Shown here in pieces: positions 25,890 through 34,314 of a stretch of DNA of 59,288 bases. The notes below the pieces were generated by a model, which had not been told where the DNA came from, did no database searches, and saw only the letters and a program-made list of their open reading frames with translations. A program made the position numbers and the translations under genes. Source of the DNA: Halorubrum saccharovorum DSM 1137 (GTDB taxonomy: Archaea > Halobacteriota > Halobacteria > Halobacteriales > Haloferacaceae); the NCBI RefSeq assembly GCF_000337915.1, contig NZ_AOJE01000058.1, positions 1-59,288 of the forward strand. Direction: 5' to 3'. The first letter of the stretch is position 1, and each line of letters starts with the position of its first letter.

Positions 25890-28793
25890 ATGAGCTACGC
25901 GCGAGCGCTGCTCGTGCGGTGGTCGACGCGTGACCGGCTCGCGGTGCTCGTGATCGCCGTGACCGCCGCGTTCCTCGTCGGTGCCGTCGTCGTTCTGCTC
26001 GGTGTGTCCGGGCAGACGACGGCGATGGCGGGCGACCACGGCGCGGACGCCGCCGTCAGCCTCGGTCCGCCGGCGACCCCGGCCGACGACGCCGTCGCGT
26101 TCCCACTCGCCGAGGCGACGGTCGACGGCGAGCGCCGGACGGTCGTCGGCGTCCCGCCCGACAACGGGTTCGGGATTCCGCCGCCGCCCGGGGTCGCCGG
26201 GGCGGGCTCCGGCGGGACGGTCACCGTCGTCGGCGACCGCGCGTCGGTGACGCGGACGGCGGTCGCCCGGTCGGGCGACGCTCCGTTTCCGGAGCCGTGG
26301 CTCGTGACCGATGCGGCGACGGCGACAGAGATCGGAGCCGACCGGGGACTCGCGCTCCGGCACACCGCGGATCCGGTGCCCGAGACGGGGGCGCCGCTGT
26401 CGGGCGTGCTCGCCTTCTTCCTCGTCGGGACGCGGCAGATGCTCGCCGTGTTCGGCGTCGTCTCCGTCGGCGTCGCGGCCCTCGTCGGCGTCGTCGCGTT
26501 CAGCGTGACGCGGATGACCGTCCGAGAGCGACGTGGGACGCTCGCCGTGTTGCGCGCGACGGGGGCGTCCGCTCGGCGCGTCGGCGCGCTCGTCGCCGCC
26601 CGCGCCGGGCTGCTCACGCTCTGCGGGGCGGCCATCGGCTACGCGGTCGGGGTGATCGTCCCGAACGCGGCCGCGACGGCGGGCGTCGCGCTCGGGTTCC
26701 CGGTCGGCCTGCCGCTCGAACTCACCGGCCGGGCGACCGCGCTCGTGGCGGCGGTGCTCTGCGGGCTCGTCTGCGTCGGCGTCCTCGCGGGGGCGCTCGC
26801 CGCGCGCTCGGTCGTCAGCGGCGCACCGCTGGACGCGGGCGAGGAGACGGCCGAGCGGTCGCGGGTCCCCGCCCTCCCGTTCCGCGCCGACGGCTCGGAC
26901 CTCCTCCCCGAGGGACCGAAATTCCTCTCCGCAGGCGCCGTCGTCCCGACGGTCTCGACGCTCACGGTGTTCGTCGCGTTCGTCCTCGTCGTCGCCGCGC
27001 TCGGCGGGGTGCTCGGGGGGCTCGGCGCCGGCGGGGGCGGCGGCATGGTCGTCGAGCCCGGGTCGGTCCACCCCGTCGACAGCCGCGTCCCGACGGCCTA
27101 CGCCTCGGCGTTCCGCCAGCGCGGCGTCGCCGCGAGCCCGGAGATCCTGCTGTTCCTCGCCCACGACGGCCGGGCGTTCCCCGCTCGCGGCGTCGACTTC
27201 GACGCCTACTGCTCGGTGTCGGACGCCCGAGTCGTCGCCGGCTCGCCGCCGAACGCGACCGACGAGGCGCTCGTCGGGGCCGGGCTCGCCGACACGCTCG
27301 ACCTCGCCCCCGGCGACGAGCTCGCGCTCGGCGGCAGCACGACGCGGGCGGTCGGCACCGTCGAGATCGTCGGCGTCGTCGCAGCCGGCGGCGCGGCCGA
27401 CGACCACCTGCTCGTCTCGCTCCCTCTCGCGCGCCACTTGGAGGGCGTTCCGGACGGTGCAGCGAACCTCGTCCGGTACCGCGAGGGCGGCGAGGCGACG
27501 ACCGACGAGACGATCGCCACGCTCGGGATCAGCGCGCAGCGACGGGTCGCCGTCGGCGAGAACGTCACCGTCACCGTCCGGCTCCGCAACGTCGGCGCCG
27601 AGCGAACCGCGCGGACGCTCCGGGCGTCCTTCGGCGATCAGGTGCGTCGCGAGCGGGTGACCCTCGGCGGCGGCGAGGAACGGACCGTCGCGCTCTCGTT
27701 CCCCGCTCGCGAGGCCGGCACGCGAACCGTCTCGGTCGGCGACCGCCGGTGGTCCGTGCGGGTCCTCTCGCCCGAGACGCTGGTGTTGGCGCCGCTCCCC
27801 GACCGCGGACCGACCGACGCGACGCTCCGCGTCGGCGTCGGCACCGTCGCCGGCGACCGCGTCGACGGCGCGACCGTCTCGGTCGGCGACCGAACCGCCC
27901 GAACGGACGCGAACGGCAGCGCCCGCGTGCGGCTCCCGTCGGACCCGGGTCGGCACACCGTCGCGGTGACGGCCGGCGAGCGCTCGGCTTACCGCGACAT
28001 AACGGTCGGAAGGGACGCCGCGCGGTCGCCGGCGACCCGACTCGCGCTCCCCGACGAGACCGGGGTGTTCACCGCACCGACGGCCGGACTCCGGGTGCGG
28101 AACCCGTGGGAGCGGTCTCTCGGTCCGGCGGCGACGCTCTCGGGACCGGGCGTCGACCGGACGCGAACCCTCCGCCTCGCACCCAGCGAGGAGGAGCGGC
28201 TGGAGGCGACCCTCGCCCGTCGCCCGCCGGGGACGTACCGCGTTCGCGGGGGCGCCGGCGACGCGAGCGCGACCGGGGAGTACCGCGTGGTCGGCGACGA
28301 CCGACTGGCCGGCGCCGTCGCCGCCAGCGGCCGCGACGCGGGCGGCGCCGGCGCCGGCGGGCTGGTCTCGCGGGCCTTCGGGAACGTCGCGCTCGTGCTC
28401 GCGACGCTCGTGGGGCTCGGCGCGGTGATGACGATCGGGAGCACCGTCGCGGCGTTCGCGGACGCCGTTCAGGCGCGCCGCCGCGACATCGGGACTCACC
28501 GCGCGCTCGGCGCCGCGCCCGGTCGAATCGCGCGGCGGGTCCTCGCCGACGCGGCGCGGATCGGCCTGCCGGCCGCGGTCGCGAGCCTCGCGCTCGCCGG
28601 CGTCGCGCTGGCGGCGCTGTCCCGCGCCGGGCTGCTCACCGTCTTCGGCGTCCGACTCGCCCCGAGCGTTCCGCTCTGGCTCGCGCCGCCGCTCGCCGTC
28701 GGCACGCTGGTCATCTCGCTCGCGAGCGCCGGGATCGTGGCGTGGCGGTACTGCGCGGTCGACCCGTCGGCGCTGTTCGGAGGTGACCCGTGA
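25890..28793 (+). CDS. FtsX/MacB-like ABC transporter permease with large extracellular region
   Basis: 967-residue membrane protein. An N-terminal helix (residues 18-42) precedes an outside domain. Three helices with an FtsX-type core (LVGVVAFSVTRMTVRERRGT near residue 200) and another helix near 362 follow. A large outside part (about 380-820) contains a CARDB/Ig-like beta region (VAVGENVTVTVRLRNVGAER). At the C terminus a second FtsX-type core (VQARRRDIGTHRALGAAPGR near 860) ends the protein. It pairs with the ATPase encoded two genes later; such systems move or release lipoproteins or antibiotics, or act as mechanotransmitters, rather than import. First of four genes coupled by GTGA overlaps and probably iron-responsive through the upstream box. 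Cargo unknown. Confidence 0.85.
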   Translation: MSYARALLVRWSTRDRLAVLVIAVTAAFLVGAVVVLLGVSGQTTAMAGDHGADAAVSLGPPATPADDAVAFPLAEATVDGERRTVVGVPPDNGFGIPPPPGVAGAGSGGTVTVVGDRASVTRTAVARSGDAPFPEPWLVTDAATATEIGADRGLALRHTADPVPETGAPLSGVLAFFLVGTRQMLAVFGVVSVGVAALVGVVAFSVTRMTVRERRGTLAVLRATGASARRVGALVAARAGLLTLCGAAIGYAVGVIVPNAAATAGVALGFPVGLPLELTGRATALVAAVLCGLVCVGVLAGALAARSVVSGAPLDAGEETAERSRVPALPFRADGSDLLPEGPKFLSAGAVVPTVSTLTVFVAFVLVVAALGGVLGGLGAGGGGGMVVEPGSVHPVDSRVPTAYASAFRQRGVAASPEILLFLAHDGRAFPARGVDFDAYCSVSDARVVAGSPPNATDEALVGAGLADTLDLAPGDELALGGSTTRAVGTVEIVGVVAAGGAADDHLLVSLPLARHLEGVPDGAANLVRYREGGEATTDETIATLGISAQRRVAVGENVTVTVRLRNVGAERTARTLRASFGDQVRRERVTLGGGEERTVALSFPAREAGTRTVSVGDRRWSVRVLSPETLVLAPLPDRGPTDATLRVGVGTVAGDRVDGATVSVGDRTARTDANGSARVRLPSDPGRHTVAVTAGERSAYRDITVGRDAARSPATRLALPDETGVFTAPTAGLRVRNPWERSLGPAATLSGPGVDRTRTLRLAPSEEERLEATLARRPPGTYRVRGGAGDASATGEYRVVGDDRLAGAVAASGRDAGGAGAGGLVSRAFGNVALVLATLVGLGAVMTIGSTVAAFADAVQARRRDIGTHRALGAAPGRIARRVLADAARIGLPAAVASLALAGVALAALSRAGLLTVFGVRLAPSVPLWLAPPLAVGTLVISLASAGIVAWRYCAVDPSALFGGDP

Positions 28794-30400
28794 GCCGTCG
28801 CGACCCGTCGCTTTTCGCGGCCGTCTTCGCCGTCGGCGTCGCGGCCCGACTGAGCCCGCTGGGTCGCTCCCCGCTCCCGTACAACACCGACGGGTTCGTC
28901 TTCGCCAGCGGCGCGGAGCGCGTCCTCGCGGCGGACGCCGTCGCGCTCACCGGCCCCGCCGCGCCCGCCGCCGACCAGTACCTGTTCGTGACGCTCGCGG
29001 CGGTCGTGAGCGAGCTCACTGGCGTCGCCCCGCTGTACGTGCTCCAGGGGCTCGTCGCCTGCCTCGGGGTTGTCCCGGCGCTCGTGGCCGTCGCGTACGT
29101 CCGTGCGATCCTGGCCGACCTCCCGCGACCGCACCGGCGCGGTGCCGCCGCCTTCGTCGGCGTCGGGCTCGCGCTCGACGGACCGTACCTGTTCCGAACG
29201 ATGTCGGTCAACGGGGAGGTCCTCGGGCTCGCGGTGCTGTTCCCGTTCGCGCTGGCGCTCCACCGGGCGCTTCGAACCGAGCGCCCCGCGTGGGTCGCGG
29301 CGACAGTCGCGCTCGCCGCGACGTTGCCGTTCGTCCACAACCTGACCGCGCTGATCGCGGGACTGATCGCCACGGTGCTCGTCGCGCTCTCGCTCGCGCG
29401 GCGACCGTCCGCCCGTCGCGCCGCGGCGGGAGCCGCCGGAGTGGCCGGCTTCTGGGCGTTCACCGTCGGCTACTACGAGCTGGTGGCGCTGCCGAAGGCG
29501 GGCGCGGTCTCCGCGGCGCTCGGGCTGTTCCTCGCGTGGGTCGTCGCCGCCGTCGCGCTGGCGCGCTGGCTCGACACCGCGACGCCGACCGTACAGCGGG
29601 CGGTCCCGCTCGTCGCCTTCGCCGCCGGCGCGGGCGTGTTCGCCCTCAACGCGGTCGCGCCGGTGTTCCCCGGGACGGCGACCACGTCGCCGAGGCTGCT
29701 GGCGCTCGCCGGGCCGCTCCTCTGTCTCCTCGGCGTCGCCGCGGTCGGACTCCCGCGGCTCGCGACCCGGCGCGGGCTGGCCGTCTTCGCGGCCGTTTTC
29801 GGGCCCCTCGCGGCCGTCGGTTTCGCGTTCACGGGCGGGAGCACGCCGCTGTATCAGGACCTGGCGTTGCGCGCGTCCACGTTCCTCCACCCCGGCGCGC
29901 TCGTCGCGGTCGCGGCCGCGCTCGCGGCGCTCCGTCGCCGCCGTCCGGCTCTCGGGCGGGTCGCGGTGTGTTTCGCCGTCGCTGCGCTCGTCGCCTCGGC
30001 GGTGCTCCCGTTCGCCGGGCTCGGAACAATCCCGTTCGAGCCGGTCACCGAGCCGGCGGAGCTCGACGCCGTGACCGCGGCCGACGACCGCGCTCCGGAC
30101 GGCTGGGCCACCGACGCCCACCTGGCGCTCGCCGCCGACAACTACCGGTCGAGCGGCGCGACCGCAGCGCCGGTGGCCGCCTGGCTCCGCGGCGACACCG
30201 GTCCGCCGGACTGCCCGACGCTCGCTCGCGAGTCGTGGACGACGGTCGGCGCGCCGACGGCGGTGGAACCGCACCGCATATCACGGCCGGCGTACGAGGA
30301 GTGGCTGATGAACGGCAGCGTCCTCTACGCCAGCGGCGGGGCCGACGGCCTCGCGCTCCGGTGGGCGGACGGCGCCTGCTCCGGCGGGGTGCGGCCGTGA
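28790..30400 (+). CDS. Polytopic membrane protein, GT-C-like, with soluble C-terminal domain
   Basis: 536-residue protein with about twelve membrane helices up to residue 410, then a roughly 125-residue outside domain (from EPVTEPAELDAVTAADDRAPDGW). The first outside loop has LPYNTDGFVFASGAERVL, an acidic residue followed by aromatic and small residues that recalls GT-C enzymes, so it may be a lipid-linked sugar transferase; this is tentative. The GTG start overlaps the permease stop and the stop overlaps the GTG of the ATPase gene, so it is embedded inside an ABC transporter operon, an unusual place for such a protein. Confidence 0.75.
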   Translation: MSRRDPSLFAAVFAVGVAARLSPLGRSPLPYNTDGFVFASGAERVLAADAVALTGPAAPAADQYLFVTLAAVVSELTGVAPLYVLQGLVACLGVVPALVAVAYVRAILADLPRPHRRGAAAFVGVGLALDGPYLFRTMSVNGEVLGLAVLFPFALALHRALRTERPAWVAATVALAATLPFVHNLTALIAGLIATVLVALSLARRPSARRAAAGAAGVAGFWAFTVGYYELVALPKAGAVSAALGLFLAWVVAAVALARWLDTATPTVQRAVPLVAFAAGAGVFALNAVAPVFPGTATTSPRLLALAGPLLCLLGVAAVGLPRLATRRGLAVFAAVFGPLAAVGFAFTGGSTPLYQDLALRASTFLHPGALVAVAAALAALRRRRPALGRVAVCFAVAALVASAVLPFAGLGTIPFEPVTEPAELDAVTAADDRAPDGWATDAHLALAADNYRSSGATAAPVAAWLRGDTGPPDCPTLARESWTTVGAPTAVEPHRISRPAYEEWLMNGSVLYASGGADGLALRWADGACSGGVRP

Positions 30401-31056
30401 GCGACCCCGTCGTCGCGGCCCGCGGCGTGACGCTCACCCGCGGTGACCGGGCGGTCCTCGACGGGCTCTCCTTCGAGGTGCCGGCGGACGCCCGGCTGTT
30501 GGTCCGGGGGGAAAGCGGGGCCGGAAAGTCCTCGCTGTTCGAGGTGCTCGGACTGCTCGCGACGCCCGACGGCGGTCGCGTCGAGGTCCACGGCGAGGAC
30601 GCCGCCCGGCTCCCCGAGCGCGAGCGGGCGGCGCTCCGGCGGGACCACTTCGGCTTCGTGTTTCAGGACTTTCGGCTCATCGACGACCTCAGCGCCTACG
30701 AGAACGCTCGCGTCCCGCAGGAACACGCGGGCGAGACCGACGAGGCGTGGCTCGACACGCTGTTCGAGCGACTCGGGATCGAACCGCTCGCGGACCGTCG
30801 CCCGCCGACGCTCTCCGGCGGCGAGCGCCAGCGCGTCGCCATCGCGCGAGCGCTCGCGAACCGACCGAGCGTCATCCTCGCCGACGAGCCGACCGGGCAG
30901 CTGGACCCGTCGACGACCGACGACGTGCTGGCGACGCTGGCGTCCGTCCACGAGGAATTCACGCGCGCGCTCGTCGTCGTGAGCCACGACCCGCGGATCG
31001 CCGGCCGGTTCGACGACGTTCACGTGCTTTCCGACGGTCGGATCCGCCCGGAGTGA
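30397..31056 (+). CDS. LolD/MacB-type ABC transporter ATP-binding protein
   Basis: 219-residue ATPase of the compact LolD/FtsE/MacB class. Walker A is GESGAGKSS near residue 40, Q-loop FVFQDFRLIDDLSAYEN, signature LSGGERQRVAIARALANRPS near 138 and Walker B VILADEPTGQLD near 155, the ADEPTG form being characteristic of this class. GTG start in a GTGA overlap with the membrane protein gene. It is the natural partner of the 967-residue FtsX-like permease, whose duplicated FtsX cores could supply both membrane halves. Confidence 0.92.
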   Translation: MSDPVVAARGVTLTRGDRAVLDGLSFEVPADARLLVRGESGAGKSSLFEVLGLLATPDGGRVEVHGEDAARLPERERAALRRDHFGFVFQDFRLIDDLSAYENARVPQEHAGETDEAWLDTLFERLGIEPLADRRPPTLSGGERQRVAIARALANRPSVILADEPTGQLDPSTTDDVLATLASVHEEFTRALVVVSHDPRIAGRFDDVHVLSDGRIRPE

Positions 31057-32045
31057 CCCGGAAACCGGAGAACGACAACGCCTTTGACGACGCGCCGATA
31101 GCCGCGGACGTGAACCGCCCGGACCGGTCGCCGCTGGCCGCGCTCCGCCGCTCCCCCGACATCGCGACGGCGCTCGCGGTGGCGATCGCGGCGGACGCGT
31201 TCGCGCTCGCGCCGGTGGTCCGGGACACGTCGCCGCGCGTCGTCTTCGGCTTTCTGCTCGTCCTCTGGGCACCCGGATACGCCGTGATAGCCGCCCTGTT
31301 CCCCCCCGCCGCCGAGGAGGGAGACGCGCCGCTCGACGGGTTTGAGCGCGCCGCGCTCTCGATAGCCGCGAGCGCGCTCGTCGCCGGGGCGTCCGGCGTC
31401 GCGCTGTCGGTGCTGTCGGTCGGCGTTCGACCGGCCCCCCTCGCACTCGCGTTGACTGCGGTCACGGTCGGGGCGTCGGCCGTCGCCCTCGCCCGCCGGA
31501 TGAGGCCCGGAACGCCCCGGGTCGAGGTCCCGACTCCCGGCGTCTCGGTCGACGACCGGCTCACGGTCGCCTTCGTCGCCCTCGCCGTCGCTGCCGTCGC
31601 CGTCGCCGGGTTCGCCGTCGCCTCCCCGCCGGAACCGTACGCGACGCTGTCGATCGCGAGCGCCGACGGCTCGGCGCTCACCGACGACGCGCGGACGATC
31701 GCGCCGGGTGAGAGCGTCGACCTGGCGGTCGCGGTCCGGAACCGCGAGCGTGAGGCGGTCACTTACACGGTCGTCGTCGTGGCCCGCCCCGCCGGCGCCG
31801 CCGCTCCCCCCGATGCGTCGGCCGGCGGGAGCGGCGGCACCGCGGACCCGACCGAACTGCACCGCTTTTCGCGGATCGTCGCGCCCGGCGAGACGTGGCG
31901 GCGCCCGCACTCCGCGTCGCCCCCGTTCCCCGACGACCGGACGCGCGTCGAATACCTGCTCTACCGGGACGCCCCTCCGGACGCTCCGACGATCGCGAAC
32001 GCTGACGAGTCGGTTCACGTCTGGTTCACCGCGACCGACGCCTGA
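31053..32045 (+). CDS. DUF1616-like membrane protein
   Basis: 330-residue protein with four membrane helices in the first 220 residues, starting with RSPDIATALAVAIAADAF and VVFGFLLVLWAPGYAVIAALFPP, the latter typical of archaeal DUF1616 proteins. An outside beta-sandwich-like domain follows (APGESVDLAVAVRNREREAVTYTVVVVA). GTG start overlaps the ATPase stop. DUF1616 proteins are often encoded with archaeal surface glycan genes (recalled). Last gene of the four-gene operon; likely a surface assembly factor, but function is not established. Confidence 0.83.
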   Translation: MTRKPENDNAFDDAPIAADVNRPDRSPLAALRRSPDIATALAVAIAADAFALAPVVRDTSPRVVFGFLLVLWAPGYAVIAALFPPAAEEGDAPLDGFERAALSIAASALVAGASGVALSVLSVGVRPAPLALALTAVTVGASAVALARRMRPGTPRVEVPTPGVSVDDRLTVAFVALAVAAVAVAGFAVASPPEPYATLSIASADGSALTDDARTIAPGESVDLAVAVRNREREAVTYTVVVVARPAGAAAPPDASAGGSGGTADPTELHRFSRIVAPGETWRRPHSASPPFPDDRTRVEYLLYRDAPPDAPTIANADESVHVWFTATDA

Positions 32046-32249
32046 CGCTCCCCCGCGCCGGACGCCGGGATCTATCGCCTCGACGCGAGAGAGCGCCGCG
32101 AGGACGGCCGATCGGTGAGCGTGCCGAGTCACCCGTTCGGACGCTTTATACTCGGTTTCGTATCTGAGTCTAAAACCTCGGATCGAGTTCGCGGTCGGAC
32201 CTCCGTACTCGCCTTCCGCCGAACGCGGATATATCGACGTATGTTTGGA

Positions 32250-32265
32250 TTTTGGCACACCAAAA
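32250..32265. promoter_or_regulatory. Iron box 1 upstream of the NifU-like gene
   Basis: Perfect 16-base palindrome TTTTGG-CACA-CCAAAA. Its centre is 30 bases (about three helical turns) from the centre of the next box, so two dimers could bind the same face of DNA. It is downstream of a TATA-like ATATATC near 32230 and upstream of another TATA-like element at 32303. Confidence 0.68.
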
Positions 32266-32280
32266 ACACATTCCGATTCT

Positions 32281-32294
32281 TTTGGCTCACCTAA
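32281..32294. promoter_or_regulatory. Iron box 2 upstream of the NifU-like gene
   Basis: TTTGG-CTCA-CCTAA, a hybrid of the two half-site variants seen in this window, 42 bases before the NifU-like ATG. With box 1 it forms a spaced tandem pair. Confidence 0.68.
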
Positions 32295-32302
32295 TTGCGA
32301 GG

Positions 32303-32308
32303 TTTTAT
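32303..32308 (+). promoter_or_regulatory. TATA-like element of the NifU-like gene
   Basis: TTTTAT, 28 bases before the ATG at 32336, which fits a leaderless haloarchaeal transcript. Both iron boxes then lie upstream of the TATA element, a position more typical of activation than of direct repression. Confidence 0.5.
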
Positions 32309-32335
32309 GACATTTCCGCCTGATCGCTGAACTGT

Positions 32336-32662
32336 ATGAGCGCCCAAGGACTCGAACGACAGACGCGGCACTACCTGAGCAACAACGTTCCGCAGATACA
32401 GGAGCACGGCGGCCACTTCGAGATCGAGGACGTGAACGAGGAGACGGGGGAGGTCACTGTCGCCATCGGCGGCGCCTGCTCCGGGTGCGGCATCGCGCCG
32501 ATGACGATGAAGGCGATCCGACGGCGCCTCGCCGACGAGCTCGACGGGGTCTCGGAGGTGACCGTCCGGCGAGCCGGTGGCCCGCGGGCGGCGGTCATGC
32601 CCGACAAGACCTCCGAGATGGAGGAGATGGAGGAGTACACCGACTACTCACCCCCGTTCTGA
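32336..32662 (+). CDS. NifU C-terminal-domain iron-sulfur scaffold protein
   Basis: 108-residue protein whose central part is the NifU-like (Nfu) domain with GGACSGCGIAPMTMKAIRRR near residues 46-65; the CxxC binds or transfers an Fe-S cluster. The C-terminal tail (KTSEMEEMEEYTDYSPPF) is acidic and particular to this protein. Standing alone, with its own promoter and two palindromic iron boxes, it probably supplies Fe-S clusters in a way adjusted to iron supply. Family assignment is secure; the regulation is inferred. Confidence 0.9.
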   Translation: MSAQGLERQTRHYLSNNVPQIQEHGGHFEIEDVNEETGEVTVAIGGACSGCGIAPMTMKAIRRRLADELDGVSEVTVRRAGGPRAAVMPDKTSEMEEMEEYTDYSPPF

Positions 32663-32814
32663 CGACCGCGCCGGGCGCCCTCGACCGATTATTTTGCTCA
32701 TCTGCCACGACCGATCGAGCTGCGACCGCGGCGGATCGAGTCCGATGACCGACGCTCACCGGCGGAGATCGCGGCTCACTCCCGGTGCAGTCACCCTGAA
32801 CAGCGCTTCGACTC

Positions 32815-32861
32815 CCTTCGAACGTTCCCTACCCGACTTCCTTCGAACGTCCCCTACCCGA
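32815..32861 (+). repeat. 22-base direct repeat upstream of pan
   Basis: Two copies of a 22-base sequence starting CCTTCGAACGT and ending CCCTACCCGA, at 32815-32836 and 32840-32861, 21 of 22 bases identical and 25 bases apart. They end 34 bases before the PAN start, just upstream of the expected promoter, and could be activator or repressor sites. Each contains the short palindrome TTCGAA. Confidence 0.75.
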
Positions 32862-32895
32862 AACCTCTTACGCGCGAGACGCCTTATTACGCACA

Positions 32896-34113
32896 ATGAC
32901 AGACACCGTCGACGACGTCGAGCTGCCCTACGACGAGGGGTCGGCGTCGAGACAGGAGAAGATCGAGTCGCTCCAAGAGCGGCTCGACGTGCTCGAGTCA
33001 CAGAACGAGGAGATGCGTGACAAGCTCCTCGACGCGAACGCCGAGAACAACAAGTACCAGCAGAAGCTCGAACGGCTCACCCACGAGAACAAGAAGCTGA
33101 AGCAGTCCCCGCTGTTCGTGGCGACGGTCCAGGAGGTCACGCCCGACGGCGCCGTCATCAAACAGCACGGGAACAACCAGGAGGCGCTCACCGAGATCAC
33201 CGCCGAGATGCGGGAGAAGCTCAACCCGGACGACCGGGTCGCGGTGAACAACTCGCTGTCCGTCGTCAAGAAGCTGGAGAAGGAGACGGACGTGCGCGCC
33301 CGCGTGATGCAGGTCGAGCACTCCCCCGACGTCACCTACGCCGACATCGGCGGGCTGGAAGACCAGATGCAGGAGGTCCGCGAGACCGTCGAGATGCCCC
33401 TCGAACACCCCGACATGTTCGAGGACGTGGGCATCACCCCGCCGAGCGGCGTCCTGCTGTACGGCCCGCCGGGCACGGGGAAGACGATGCTGGCGAAGGC
33501 GGTCGCCAACGAGACGGACGCCACCTTCATCAAGATGGCCGGCTCCGAGCTCGTCCACAAGTTCATCGGCGAGGGCGCGAAGCTCGTCCGCGACCTGTTC
33601 GAGGTCGCGCGCGAGAACCAGCCCGCCGTCCTCTTCATCGACGAGATCGACGCGATCGCCTCGAAGCGGACGGACTCGAAGACCTCGGGGGACGCCGAGG
33701 TCCAGCGGACGATGATGCAGCTGCTCTCGGAGATGGACGGCTTCGACGAGCGCGGCGAGGTCCGGATCATCGCCGCCACCAACCGCTTTGACATGCTCGA
33801 CCCCGCCATTCTCCGGCCGGGCCGCTTCGACCGGCTCATCGAGGTGCCCAAGCCGAACACCGAGGGCCGCGAGATCATCTTCCAGATCCACACCCGGAAG
33901 ATGAACCTCGCGAGCGACATCGACTTCACCGAGCTCGCCGAGATGACGCCGGACGCCTCGGGCGCCGACATCAAGGCCATCTGCACGGAGGCCGGGATGT
34001 TCGCGATCCGCGACGACCGCACCGAGGTCACCCTCGACGACTTCCTCGGGGCTCACGAGAAGCTCCAGAAGGACGACGAGACCGGCGCCGACGACTCGCT
34101 GGCGTTCGCCTGA
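32896..34113 (+). CDS. pan: Proteasome-activating nucleotidase (PAN)
   Basis: AAA+ ATPase ring that unfolds substrates for the archaeal 20S proteasome. The 405-residue protein has an N-terminal coiled coil (about 15-75), an OB-like domain, then the AAA module: Walker A GPPGTGKTM near residue 193, Walker B LFIDEIDAI near 252, sensor and arginine-finger region ATNRFDMLDPAILRPGRFDR. Length is typical. The extreme C terminus is DDSLAFA, which does not fit the usual HbYX docking motif (hydrophobic-Tyr-any). ATG start with an upstream 22-base direct repeat. Confidence 0.96.
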   Translation: MTDTVDDVELPYDEGSASRQEKIESLQERLDVLESQNEEMRDKLLDANAENNKYQQKLERLTHENKKLKQSPLFVATVQEVTPDGAVIKQHGNNQEALTEITAEMREKLNPDDRVAVNNSLSVVKKLEKETDVRARVMQVEHSPDVTYADIGGLEDQMQEVRETVEMPLEHPDMFEDVGITPPSGVLLYGPPGTGKTMLAKAVANETDATFIKMAGSELVHKFIGEGAKLVRDLFEVARENQPAVLFIDEIDAIASKRTDSKTSGDAEVQRTMMQLLSEMDGFDERGEVRIIAATNRFDMLDPAILRPGRFDRLIEVPKPNTEGREIIFQIHTRKMNLASDIDFTELAEMTPDASGADIKAICTEAGMFAIRDDRTEVTLDDFLGAHEKLQKDDETGADDSLAFA

Positions 34114-34131
34114 TTCGGCTCGCCACCGCCG

Positions 34132-34148
34132 ATTTTTCTTCCGTTTTT
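34132..34148 (+). terminator. T-rich terminator after pan
   Basis: Two oligo-T runs (ATTTTTC, then GTTTTTCC) beginning 19 bases after the PAN stop, with no strong hairpin. This is the usual form of archaeal intrinsic termination. Confidence 0.6.
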
Positions 34149-34167
34149 CCGATCGCGTCGCCAGTCG

Positions 34168-34314
34168 CTACAGCGCTCGCAGAGCCGCGTACGGTACGAG
34201 GAAGAAGAGCACGAATATCAACCCGGTCGCGATCGCGTAGCCGACGCCGACGCCGGCGAGCGCGCGCCAGCCGTCGTCGGTAGGGAGATCGCCAAGCGAG
34301 AAGTCGGTGTTCAT
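34168..34314 (-). CDS. 48-residue single-span membrane microprotein
   Basis: Short gene between pan and the DHH gene. Translation gives MNTDFSLGDLPTDDGW, a membrane helix of about 22 residues (VGVGYAIATGLIFVLFFLVP) and the tail YAALRAL. The ATG lies 85 bases beyond the stop of the DHH gene on the same strand, so it is probably co-transcribed with it. An acidic head plus one helix and an even spread of third-position GC support it as a real gene. Function unknown. Confidence 0.6.
   Translation of the reverse strand: MNTDFSLGDLPTDDGWRALAGVGVGYAIATGLIFVLFFLVPYAALRAL

Noticed and set aside
25860-28499. 879-residue open frame antisense to the FtsX-like permease
   Set aside because: Repetitive Arg/Asp composition and no start context; the sense gene has helices, FtsX cores and operon coupling.
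5007-32662. Integrated mobile island
   Set aside because: No integrase, transposase, tRNA target or flanking direct repeats were seen; accessory content alone is not enough.
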